A stretch of DNA of 5,788 nt from Adhaeribacter sp. (GCA_028288395.1 JAQBNV010000043.1:1-5788), one strand, 5' to 3'. Counted from the stretch's first letter, positions 1 through 5,703 are shown. Notes: generated by a model from the sequence alone, not told the origin. Numbers and translations: made by a program.

Positions 1-1
1 A

Positions 2-352
2 AAGCAGGCGAAAGCAGAGCATAAATATATTCTGTTAAATTTTTCGGGCTCAGACTGGTGCGGCCCTTGTATACAATTAAATAAAAGCGTTTTTCAAACC
101 GAAGAATTCGCTAAATATGCCGCCGAAAGTTTGGTATTGGCTAATGCCGATTTCCCGCGCCTGAAAAAAAACCAGCTCGTTCCTGCCCAACAAGCCCTAA
201 ATGAGGCCCTGGCCGATAAATATAATAAAACTGGTGCTTTTCCGCTTACCTTGCTATTAAACGCCGACGGGAAAATAATCCAGCAATGGGAAGGCGTGCC
301 CGCTCATACACCGGCGGTCTTTATTTCTCTTCTAAAACCCCAAAGTAAATAA
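2..352 (+). CDS. Thioredoxin-family protein, 3' part (5' end outside window)
   Basis: The frame is open from base 2 to the TAA at 350-352 and encodes 116 residues, the C-terminal part of a thioredoxin-fold protein. The redox motif WCGPC is encoded at 56-70, preceded by a beta strand (YILLNFSGSD) typical of the fold. A probable cis-proline lies in the GAFPLT segment, followed by the strand LLLNADGK and the turn and strand IIQQWEG. The N-terminus, presumably with a signal peptide, lies outside the window; an internal ATG at 131 falls after the active site and is not the real start. Proteins of this type reduce or exchange disulfides, often outside the cytoplasm in Bacteroidota. It is followed by apbE, DUF4266 and DUF3570 sequences, a neighbourhood I recognise from other Bacteroidota genomes, so it probably serves that cluster. 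The target is unknown; the Cys pair of the DUF4266 tail is a guess. Confidence 0.9.
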   Translation, partial: KQAKAEHKYILLNFSGSDWCGPCIQLNKSVFQTEEFAKYAAESLVLANADFPRLKKNQLVPAQQALNEALADKYNKTGAFPLTLLLNADGKIIQQWEGVPAHTPAVFISLLKPQSK

Positions 353-376
353 TTTACCTTTTAAGGTAAGGCTGGA

Positions 377-588
377 ATGCTATACCAACGGGTAGTTAAA
401 TTGATGGGTAACCGGTTTAAATTTAATATTTTAACCGAATCAAAACCGCTCGCTGATAATTGCCTGGATGCAGCCATTGCGGAGATACCGCGCATCGAAG
501 CCCTGCTAACACTTTTAAACCCGGCAGCCAGACTAATCAGATTAATGACCAAGCCGGTTTAAGCCCGGTAAAAGTATATCCGAAACTA
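377..588 (+). pseudogene. apbE-like FAD:protein FMN transferase, N-terminal remnant with frame break
   Basis: The ATG at 377 opens a product starting MLYQRVVKLMGNRFKFNI and continuing AAIAEIPRIEALLTLL, which matches the start of ApbE flavin transferases of the kind found beside DUF3570 genes. After about codon 46 the homology moves to the -1 frame, where GSQTNQINDQAGLSPVKV continues the ApbE pattern up to about base 588. The unshifted frame stops at the TAA 560-562. The break is at CTTTTAAAC (512-520) and is most simply a lost T in the T run. Intact ApbE proteins are roughly 300 residues; only about 70 codons remain here, so the FAD-binding and catalytic parts are absent. ApbE normally attaches FMN to Thr/Ser of extracytoplasmic redox proteins, and this copy cannot do so. 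It lies 24 bases after the thioredoxin stop; AAGGTAAGG at 363-371 is the nearest possible ribosome site. The exact end is uncertain because the next remnant is fused to it. Confidence 0.8.
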
Positions 589-662
589 ACTTTATGTTAT
601 ACCGGGAAGGAGCCTCCGGCGGAAACGGTGGCAAAACCGGCGGTGGCTGTGGTTGTAATTAA
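582..662 (+). pseudogene. DUF4266 small protein, C-terminal remnant
   Basis: In the frame ending at TAA 660-662 the sequence reads ETNFMLYREGASGG and ends in GGGCGCN, the conserved glycine-rich, double-Cys tail of DUF4266 proteins. These are small (about 70 residues), usually lipoprotein-like, and encoded between apbE and DUF3570 genes. The N-terminal two thirds, including signal and lipobox, are missing: upstream in this frame the sequence is apbE DNA and meets a TGA at 546-548. The join with apbE lies at about 575-590. An ATG at 594 could in principle start a 22-residue peptide made mostly of the tail, but it has no visible ribosome-binding site. The biochemical role of DUF4266 is not known to me; the Cys-Gly-Cys end suggests metal or thiol chemistry, which is inference. 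The spacing to DUF3570 (12 bases) appears undisturbed, so the deletion ended inside this gene. Confidence 0.75.
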
Positions 663-674
663 GGGTTTGTCATC

Positions 675-1889
675 ATGAAAAAGATTTACTTAAACGTGGC
701 TGTAGCTTATATAGCCATAATTCAGGCATTTTCTCAATCCACCGTTCCGAATAGCACCGTTTATCAAACCCGAAAACTTAAAGTAGATGAAATTAATTTA
801 GTTTCGAGCTATTACCTGCAAGCCGGCAACCACTCGGCGGTAACCGGTGGGATTGGCACCGAAAAATTATCCGATTTTGCCAATATGCTGGATATATCGT
901 TTATTAAAGCCGGCAAAGCCGCGCGGGTGCATACCATTAATCTGGCCCTGGGAGTGGATAGCTATTCTTCGGCATCTTCTGACCAAATTGACCCCTACAC
1001 CATTTCCTCAGCTTCTAAGTCAGATTTACGCATTTACCCGTCCGTAAACTGGTTGGTAAAAGATTACCGGCAACACCGGTCCTTGGGCGCTGCCATTTCC
1101 CTGTCGCACGAATATGATTACCAATCGTTAGGTGGTAATATAAATTATTCTAAATTTTCGGCAGATAACAACCGGGAATTCAATCTAAAACTGCAAGCCT
1201 TTCTGGATACTTGGAAAGTTATTTATCCGATTGAACTGCGAACCATTCGTAAAAGCGATGGCAACCAGGAACCGAACCCGGCAGCCTCCGGTAACAAACC
1301 CCGTGATTTTTACAACGCTTCTTTCTCCTTAACTCAGGTAATTAATACCCGCCTGCAGCTTTCATTTTTATTAGATTTAGCGTATCAGGTGGGGCAGTTA
1401 GGCACCCTTTACCAACGGGTTTATTTTTTAAACAAGACGGCAGTTGTAGAGCATTTGCCCGAAAGCCGTTTTAAAATACCCATCGGTCTGCGGGCTAATT
1501 ACTTTCTCGGCGACAGATGGATGCTTAGATCTTTTTACCGGTATTATTCAGATGATTGGGGAATTCAGGCGCATACCCTGGAAATAGAAACGCCTTATAA
1601 AATTACGCCATTTATATCCGTCAGCCCTTTTTATCGGTTTTATAATCAAAGAGGAGCTAATTATTTTGCGGGATATGAGCAACACCAGGCCGCAGAAAAA
1701 TTTTATACCAGCGATTATGATTTATCTGGGTTTAGTAGCCATTTCGAAGGGCTGAACCTGCGCTTCACATCGGCCCAAGGACTTTTGGGTTGGCACAAAT
1801 TAAATACGATTGAGCTGCGTTACGGCCATTATAACCGGTCGGATGGCCTTAATGCCAATATTATAACCACTGCCATTAAACTTAAATAA
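675..1889 (+). CDS. DUF3570 outer-membrane beta-barrel protein
   Basis: A complete 404-residue product. It starts with a signal peptide (MKK, then a hydrophobic stretch to about residue 18, likely cut after AFS at 20). Conserved DUF3570 blocks follow: VDEINLVSSYY at 37-47, HSAVTGGIGTE at 53-63, SSASSDQIDP at 98-107, SSASKSD at 111-117 and HEYDYQSLGGN at 145-155. The rest consists of alternating polar/hydrophobic strands rich in Tyr, Phe and Asn, as in outer-membrane barrels. Length is normal for the family. The ATG at 675 is chosen because the signal peptide starts there; AAGGG at 661-665, overlapping the DUF4266 stop, is a weak ribosome site. The apbE -1 frame also ends here in an ATGA overlap. 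The function of DUF3570 is not established; its neighbours suggest a role with an extracytoplasmic flavin or thiol redox system. The gene appears intact although its partners are broken, and it ends in KLK rather than the usual terminal aromatic residue. Confidence 0.92.
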   Translation: MKKIYLNVAVAYIAIIQAFSQSTVPNSTVYQTRKLKVDEINLVSSYYLQAGNHSAVTGGIGTEKLSDFANMLDISFIKAGKAARVHTINLALGVDSYSSASSDQIDPYTISSASKSDLRIYPSVNWLVKDYRQHRSLGAAISLSHEYDYQSLGGNINYSKFSADNNREFNLKLQAFLDTWKVIYPIELRTIRKSDGNQEPNPAASGNKPRDFYNASFSLTQVINTRLQLSFLLDLAYQVGQLGTLYQRVYFLNKTAVVEHLPESRFKIPIGLRANYFLGDRWMLRSFYRYYSDDWGIQAHTLEIETPYKITPFISVSPFYRFYNQRGANYFAGYEQHQAAEKFYTSDYDLSGFSSHFEGLNLRFTSAQGLLGWHKLNTIELRYGHYNRSDGLNANIITTAIKLK

Positions 1890-2068
1890 TAGCAAACAAG
1901 TGAGTCTATACCCATTTGATTTTGCCATAATCTTAAAAGTACCCGGCTTACAATAGCAGGAAACCAAACCAAAATTTTCCTGAATATCCTAGCTGTTTTT
2001 ATCTATCGATTAATTAACCAACCGGCTTTAACTGCTAAAATGTATTCAACCAGCTGTTATTCACCTGG

Positions 2069-2087
2069 TTTCTTAATGATTTCTTAA
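2069..2087 (+). promoter_or_regulatory. Putative OmpR/PhoB-type operator, 11-base-period direct repeat
   Basis: TTTCTTAA occurs at 2069-2076 and again, perfectly, at 2080-2087, separated by TGA. The period is 11 bases, about one helical turn, which is how OmpR/PhoB-family regulators bind tandem half-sites. It lies about 45 bases upstream of the TATCTTTG element and in front of a gene for exactly such a regulator, so autoregulation is a reasonable inference. No other copy was noticed in the window. Confidence 0.4.
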
Positions 2088-2131
2088 CCTGGCTGCGCCT
2101 TGGCAGTCATCCCTGCTATAAGTAAATACCG

Positions 2132-2139
2132 TATCTTTG
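2132..2139 (+). promoter_or_regulatory. Candidate -7 promoter element (TATCTTTG) for the two-component operon
   Basis: TATCTTTG fits the Bacteroidota -7 consensus TAnnTTTG exactly and is followed by TGGCA. Transcription would begin near 2145, giving a leader of about 55 bases before the TTG start at 2201. No good TTTG or TTG lies 17-20 bases upstream; the nearest TTG (2100-2102) is 29 bases away. The promoter may therefore depend on an activator such as one bound at the repeat at 2069-2087. Confidence 0.45.
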
Positions 2140-2200
2140 TGGCACGTAAACCAGGTCGGTTTTATCTGGCTTCTGCTGGCTTACTTAAATATTACTAAAA

Positions 2201-2902
2201 TTGAGCAACGTGCAAACTTCAGATCGCTATAAAATTCTGCTTGTAGATGACGAACCAGACATTATAGAACTTCTGCAATATAATTTAACCAAAGAAGGGT
2301 ACACCGTAGCGCACGCCGAAAACGGCAAAGAAGCGCTGGAGAAAGCGCAAAAATTCGGACCCGATATTATATTGATGGATGTGATGATGCCGGTAATGGA
2401 TGGCATAGCCGCGTGCCGGAAGTTGCGCGAATTGCCGGCGTTTAAAGACACTTTTATTCTGTTTCTAACAGCACGTTCCGAAGAATTTTCGGAGGTGGCC
2501 GCCTTCGAAGCCGGTGCCGATGACTTTATTACAAAGCCTATAAAACCCCGGGCCCTTTTAAGCCGGCTGGCCGCCTACGTTCGCCGCGACATTAACCAAT
2601 CGCCCGAGCTAAACGAAGTAATCCAGTTAGGCGATCTCCGGATAGATCGGACCAGTTTCTCAGTTTTTAAAAATGATGTAAAAATAACCCTACCCAAAAA
2701 GGAGTTTGAGTTACTCGCTTTTCTGGCCACCACGCCAAACAAAGTTTTTAGTCGCGAGGAATTACTTAACAATATTTGGGGAACCGATGTATTTGTAATT
2801 GCCCGCACCGTGGATGTGCACATCCGGAAAGTACGCGAAAAGATTGGCGAAGATCATATTAAAACGATTAAAGGGGTTGGCTATAAATTTAACACAGATT
2901 AA
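2201..2902 (+). CDS. PhoB/OmpR-family response regulator
   Basis: The 233-residue product is a DNA-binding response regulator. The N-terminal receiver domain (about 11-128) has the acidic pair D16-D17, phosphoacceptor D60 in ILMDVMMP, switch T90 and conserved K112 in ITKPIKP. The C-terminal winged helix (about 140-231) carries SREELLNNIWG and the recognition helix RTVDVHIRKVREKIG, ending KGVGYKF. The winged helix strongly resembles PhoB, but this fold is widespread and the regulon cannot be read from it. The start is a TTG: an in-frame TAA at 2186-2188 blocks any longer form, and no ATG lies between it and the receiver domain. The only other common start is GTG at 2210, which would remove three residues. 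No Shine-Dalgarno is seen. The kinase gene follows two bases after the stop, so phosphotransfer from that kinase is the obvious pairing. The upstream direct repeat suggests self-regulation. Confidence 0.95.
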   Translation: MSNVQTSDRYKILLVDDEPDIIELLQYNLTKEGYTVAHAENGKEALEKAQKFGPDIILMDVMMPVMDGIAACRKLRELPAFKDTFILFLTARSEEFSEVAAFEAGADDFITKPIKPRALLSRLAAYVRRDINQSPELNEVIQLGDLRIDRTSFSVFKNDVKITLPKKEFELLAFLATTPNKVFSREELLNNIWGTDVFVIARTVDVHIRKVREKIGEDHIKTIKGVGYKFNTD

Positions 2903-2904
2903 TC

Positions 2905-3942
2905 ATGGAATTTAAGTCCCGGACAATAGCTCTTATTGTTTCGGTGGTTGTAGCGGCCATTTTTACCACCTTCCTATACTTTGCGCCATATTTATCGGTC
3001 CGGGCGCTGGTAATAACCTTGGGCCTAACTTTCTCGGTTTGCTTTATCCTGATTTATTTTTCTTTTGAAATTCTCATTTTCCGGGAGATAAATAATATAT
3101 ACACCGGTCTGGAGCATATAAAACGCAAAGAGTTCCGGCGGATGAGCAATAAATTTTTGTTCCGGCCCGATCCGCTCAAGCGCATCAAAGATGAAATTCT
3201 TTACATGGCCGAGCAAAAGCAAAAAGAAATAGATGAACTCATGCGTCTGCAGGTGTTGCGGCGGGAATTTTTAGCGGACGTTTCGCATGAGTTAAAAACG
3301 CCCATCTTTGCGGCCCAGGGGTTTATTCATACCCTACTCGATGGGGCCGTAGACGATGAAAACGTACGGGATAAATTTCTACAGAAGGCTGCAAAAAGCC
3401 TGGATGGCCTCGATAACCTGGTTCAGGATTTAATCAGTATTTCCCAACTGGAAAAGGGCGTGGTAAAAATGCAGCTGAAAAGTTTTGATATTGGATTGCT
3501 GTGCCTCGAAGTATTTGAAGAATTAGAACAGAAAGCTACCACCTACCGCATTCGTTTGCACCTCGAAAGTAACCCGCAAATACCATTGCTGGTTTATGCC
3601 GATCCAAACCGGATAAAACAGGTGCTGGTAAATTTAATAGACAATGCCATTAAGTACGGCCGGCCCGATGGCAATATTTGGGTAAAATTAATGGATACCA
3701 AAAAGAAGGTAACGGTGAGTGTAACCGACGACGGTCCTGGCATTGCCGAAGAACACAAAAGGCGGGTTTTTGAACGTTTTTACCGCATCGACAAGAGCCG
3801 CTCCCGCGAAAGTGGCGGTTCCGGCCTGGGTTTAGCCATCTCCAAACATATATTAGAAGCCCACCGCACGACTATAGAACTCACCAGCGAACTGGAACAG
3901 GGCACTTCTATGCGATTCCGGCTAAGCAAACCAAAAGCTTAA
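2905..3942 (+). CDS. PhoR-like membrane sensor histidine kinase
   Basis: The 345-residue product starts with two membrane segments (about 8-28 and 34-59) separated by only about five residues, so almost nothing is exposed to the periplasm. A charged linker with coiled-coil character (about 60-118) leads to the dimerisation/phosphotransfer domain with the H box VSHELKTP and phosphoacceptor H128. The ATPase domain shows the N box NLIDNAIKYG (243-252, N247), the G1 box DDGPGI (275-280), the F box VFERFYRIDKS (288-298) and the glycine lid GGSGLGLAI (304-312). All catalytic residues are present. It lacks any clear PAS or periplasmic sensing domain, so the signal is probably sensed in the membrane, through the linker, or by a partner protein. 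The ATG is two bases after the regulator's TAA, indicating translational coupling and one operon. Its N-terminal layout resembles kinases I recognise from Cytophagales. The stimulus is unknown; a phosphate role is suggested only by resemblance to PhoR. Confidence 0.95.
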   Translation: MEFKSRTIALIVSVVVAAIFTTFLYFAPYLSVRALVITLGLTFSVCFILIYFSFEILIFREINNIYTGLEHIKRKEFRRMSNKFLFRPDPLKRIKDEILYMAEQKQKEIDELMRLQVLRREFLADVSHELKTPIFAAQGFIHTLLDGAVDDENVRDKFLQKAAKSLDGLDNLVQDLISISQLEKGVVKMQLKSFDIGLLCLEVFEELEQKATTYRIRLHLESNPQIPLLVYADPNRIKQVLVNLIDNAIKYGRPDGNIWVKLMDTKKKVTVSVTDDGPGIAEEHKRRVFERFYRIDKSRSRESGGSGLGLAISKHILEAHRTTIELTSELEQGTSMRFRLSKPKA

Positions 3943-4049
3943 TTTCCTTTATCTCCTTTTGCTGATCGTTTTTTAGAATAAGGAATATTTGGTTACAACC
4001 GGACTAATATTACCCAAAACTGTTCTGTTACGTTATTAAAATAAAGCCG

Positions 4050-4057
4050 CATCTTTG
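4050..4057 (+). promoter_or_regulatory. Candidate -7 promoter element (CATCTTTG) for the pseudouridine synthase gene
   Basis: CATCTTTG differs from TAnnTTTG by one base and is followed by CAG. A weak -33 candidate, TTCTG at 4023-4027, lies 22 bases upstream. Transcription would start near 4064, leaving a leader of about 47 bases that contains the tandem heptamers. The 168-base gap 3943-4110 otherwise holds a T6 tract (3969-3974) after a weak CAAAAG/CTTTTG stem (3932-3937, 3956-3961), a possible poor terminator for the kinase operon. Confidence 0.4.
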
Positions 4058-4081
4058 CAGTTATTTAAAGATAATTTCGGC

Positions 4082-4102
4082 TAACGAATAACGATTAACG
4101 AA
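4082..4102 (+). repeat. Three tandem 7-base repeats in the leader of the pseudouridine synthase gene
   Basis: TAACGAA, TAACGAT and TAACGAA follow one another without gaps and end eight bases before the ATG at 4111. The repeat occupies the position where a ribosome-binding site would be, and no Shine-Dalgarno is present. It may be a slippage-generated microsatellite or an AT-rich ribosome-entry leader; no function is established. Confidence 0.7.
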
Positions 4103-4110
4103 AAACAAAC

Positions 4111-4824
4111 ATGAAATATCCTGTTTTTAAGGATCTGATAATTTTCGAAAACAACGATTATATTATTATAAATAAGCCACCTTTCCTGGCCACCTTAGAA
4201 GACCGTACGCCCCAAAGCACCAATATTTTGCGCCTGGCCCGCCAGTATCACCCCGATGCGCAAGCTTGTCACCGTCTGGACAAAGAAACCTCCGGGGCAC
4301 TGGCTTTAGCCAAAAACAATGAGGCTTACCGGCATTTATCTATGCAGTTCGAACACCGGCAGGTAACCAAATTATACCACGCCCTGGCTTGGGGAAATCA
4401 CGATTTCCAGGATTTGCTTGTAGATAAGCCCATACAGCCCGGGCTGAAAGGCACTGCTAAACTAAGCCGGGCCGGCAAACCAGCCGCTACCTACTTTACT
4501 ACTTTGGAAAAATATAACCGGCACACCTTTGTTGCTTGTAAACCTATTACAGGTCGGATGCACCAAATCCGGCTGCACCTGGCTTTTTTAAAGGCGCCAA
4601 TTGTAGGCGACACCCTGTACCGGGGAGAACATTTGTACCTGTCGAGCCTGAAAAAGAAGTTTAACCTTGGCAAAGAAGAAGAGGAACAACCCTTGATAAA
4701 GCGGTTTGCCCTGCACTCTTACCAACTTGGCTTCACTTCTCTAACCGAAGAGCCAATATTAGTAGAAGCGCCTTACCCAAAGGACTTTCAGGTATTGCTT
4801 AAAATGATGCGGCAATTTAATTAA
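4111..4824 (+). CDS. RluA-family RNA pseudouridine synthase
   Basis: The 237-residue product converts specific uridines in rRNA or tRNA to pseudouridine in the cytoplasm. The core begins with YIIINKPPFLATL (17-29). The catalytic motif HRLDKETSG is at 54-62 with the nucleophilic Asp at D57. GRMHQIRLHLA (148-158) and VGDTLYRG (165-172) are the other hallmark blocks. There is no N-terminal S4 RNA-binding domain, so the architecture is that of RluA and small RluC/D-like enzymes rather than RluD. A lysine/glutamate-rich insert (about 179-193) precedes FALHSYQLGF, as is common in Bacteroidota homologues. The ATG at 4111 starts just before the first strand and fits family length. The gene is 168 bases downstream of the kinase and appears to have its own promoter. 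It ends at a strong shared terminator facing the minus-strand CheC-like gene. Which uridine it modifies cannot be told from sequence. Confidence 0.93.
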   Translation: MKYPVFKDLIIFENNDYIIINKPPFLATLEDRTPQSTNILRLARQYHPDAQACHRLDKETSGALALAKNNEAYRHLSMQFEHRQVTKLYHALAWGNHDFQDLLVDKPIQPGLKGTAKLSRAGKPAATYFTTLEKYNRHTFVACKPITGRMHQIRLHLAFLKAPIVGDTLYRGEHLYLSSLKKKFNLGKEEEEQPLIKRFALHSYQLGFTSLTEEPILVEAPYPKDFQVLLKMMRQFN

Positions 4825-4827
4825 CTA

Positions 4828-4881
4828 AAAAACCGGTACTTCTCTATTCCCGAGAAAAGAAACAGAAAAGTACCGGTTTTT
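4828..4881. terminator. Bidirectional intrinsic terminator between convergent genes
   Basis: AAAAACCGGTACTT (4828-4841) and AAGTACCGGTTTTT (4868-4881) form a perfect 14-bp stem with a 26-base loop. The flanking A and T runs give a terminal U tract on either strand. It begins four bases after the stop of the pseudouridine synthase gene and lies 30 bases beyond the stop of the minus-strand CheC-like gene, so it should end transcription of both. Part of the loop can form a smaller alternative pairing (TTCTC 4840-4844 with GAGAA 4852-4856). Confidence 0.9.
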
Positions 4882-4911
4882 AAATATTTATTCAGGTTAA
4901 GCAGGTAAAGC

Positions 4912-5553
4912 TTACCTTACTTCCTTCAGCAATTTATAATCGTATAAATTATCGCGCCGGATAATCCGCAGCAGCGTAGAAACCGATATAGAATCAAATA
5001 CCACTAACATTGGAAGTTCTACTTGTTTTATTATGTTATTGAACTGCGTTTTAATGGTAATAACAAAAGGCTGAAATTCCGGCAGATCTCCTAGAATAAA
5101 ATTAATAGAACTAGCCTCTGAATACAGTGTTTTAGGGTCGTCGGTTTCTAACCTAAGTTTTAAAATAGTACTTAACTGTTTAGCCAGCGCTTCCGTTATA
5201 ATCCGGCTGATTTCCAGCAGCATTTTATCTTTTTCCTGCTGATATCCGGCACTTTCCCGTACTTCCTCATTCAGGCAAACATCCGCTATCTTCTCAATAT
5301 TTTCGGCGGTAAAAAGCAAAAACGTTTTTCCGTTCAAATCTCCCGAAATAACGGACCGCAGCACAAAGTAAATTTCTTCGTACTCGTCTATTACGTCGGG
5401 CAAAACCTTGGGCTCTATTATTTTCACCTCCGGTACTTTCAGCAAGACGCCCCCCTTCGAATAATCTGAAAAAGAGTCGGCGGCGCGGGCCAAACCAATG
5501 CTGATTATTTCCCGGAGAACAACTTTCTCCAGCTCATTTACTATTATATACAT
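4912..5553 (-). CDS. CheC-like protein with substituted active-site asparagines
   Basis: The 213-residue product has the duplicated layout of the CheC/CheX/FliY family. Repeat one contains LREIISIGLARAADSFS (13-29) with P41, then GDLNGKTFLLF (71-81); repeat two contains LLEISRIITEALAKQLS (112-128) with P140. CheC dephosphorylates CheY-P using E-x2-N-x22-P in each half. Here the Glu and Pro spacing is exact in both halves (E15/P41 and E114/P140), but the Asn positions are S18 and R117. Phosphatase activity of the classic kind is therefore doubtful, and a binding or scaffolding role with a receiver-domain protein is possible. There is no signal peptide or membrane segment, so it should be cytoplasmic. 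The ATG at 5553 lies just downstream of a good promoter; GGGAG sits almost against the ATG, too close for a normal Shine-Dalgarno. No other chemotaxis gene is visible, and its partner may lie outside the window or be unlinked. Confidence 0.82.
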   Translation of the reverse strand: MYIIVNELEKVVLREIISIGLARAADSFSDYSKGGVLLKVPEVKIIEPKVLPDVIDEYEEIYFVLRSVISGDLNGKTFLLFTAENIEKIADVCLNEEVRESAGYQQEKDKMLLEISRIITEALAKQLSTILKLRLETDDPKTLYSEASSINFILGDLPEFQPFVITIKTQFNNIIKQVELPMLVVFDSISVSTLLRIIRRDNLYDYKLLKEVR

Positions 5554-5576
5554 TCTCCCAGAATTTATATCATAAT

Positions 5577-5606
5577 CAAAAATACACCTCTCAATAGGTA
5601 TACAAA
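5577..5606 (-). promoter_or_regulatory. Promoter of the CheC-like gene (TTTG-N18-TATTTTTG)
   Basis: On the minus strand TTTG (5606-5603) is followed after 18 bases by TATTTTTG (5584-5577). This is close to a perfect match to the Bacteroidota primary sigma-factor consensus. Transcription would begin near 5570, leaving a leader of about 17 bases before the ATG at 5553. This is the best promoter candidate in the window. Confidence 0.7.
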
Positions 5607-5655
5607 ATTGAAAAAACTTGTATTTAAACGTAAGTATTTTTACTCGGTTAGTAAC

Positions 5656-5699
5656 GGACTAAAAAGGGAAAAGTTTATGTATATTTATTTTTTTAGTCC
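5656..5699. repeat. 10-bp inverted repeat upstream of the CheC-like gene
   Basis: GGACTAAAAA (5656-5665) and TTTTTAGTCC (5690-5699) are perfect complements around a 24-base AT-rich centre. It lies about 50 bases upstream of the CheC-like promoter, between it and a possible divergent promoter. Neither strand shows a T run directly after the stem, so it is a poor intrinsic terminator. It could be a regulator-binding site or the end signal of an unseen gene. Confidence 0.55.
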
Positions 5700-5703
5700 A
5701 AAA

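Larger units (their letters stand above)
1890..2200 (+). other. Intergenic region between DUF3570 and response regulator
   Basis: These 311 bases contain no convincing gene. Near the left end is a 7-bp hairpin (CAGGAAA 1957-1963 with TTTCCTG 1976-1982, 12-base loop) that could weakly terminate the upstream operon but has no adjacent T run. The right half holds the control region of the two-component operon: an inverted pair AACCAG/CTGGTT (2048-2053, 2065-2070), the 11-base-period repeat at 2069-2087, ACCTGG at 2063 and 2087 with its complement CCAGGT at 2151, the TATCTTTG element at 2132, and a CTGGCTT direct repeat (2166-2172, 2176-2182) in the presumed leader. Confidence 0.6.

Noticed and set aside
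354..369. TTACCTT/AAGGTAA palindrome between thioredoxin and apbE as a terminator
   Set aside because: The full pairing leaves a two-base loop, the workable stem is only about five bp and AT-rich, there is no T run after it, and the flanking genes form an operon.
361..552. Minus-strand open frame opposite the apbE remnant
   Set aside because: The plus strand carries recognisable ApbE sequence here; the antisense product shows no family pattern or start signals.
847..1047. Short plus-strand frame inside the DUF3570 gene
   Set aside because: It overlaps conserved DUF3570 blocks in another frame and its product is low-complexity and unrelated to anything recognisable.
2227..2823. Minus-strand frames opposite the response regulator (2227-2451, 2575-2823)
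   Set aside because: They are antisense to conserved receiver and winged-helix coding sequence and have no independent support.
4491..4673. Minus-strand frame opposite the pseudouridine synthase
   Set aside because: Antisense to the conserved GRMHQIRLHLA and VGDTLYRG blocks; no start signals or family pattern.
4903..4917. AGGTAA-AGC-TTACCT hairpin overlapping the stop of the CheC-like gene
   Set aside because: A six-bp stem with a three-base loop and no T run; the strong terminator at 4828-4881 already accounts for termination.
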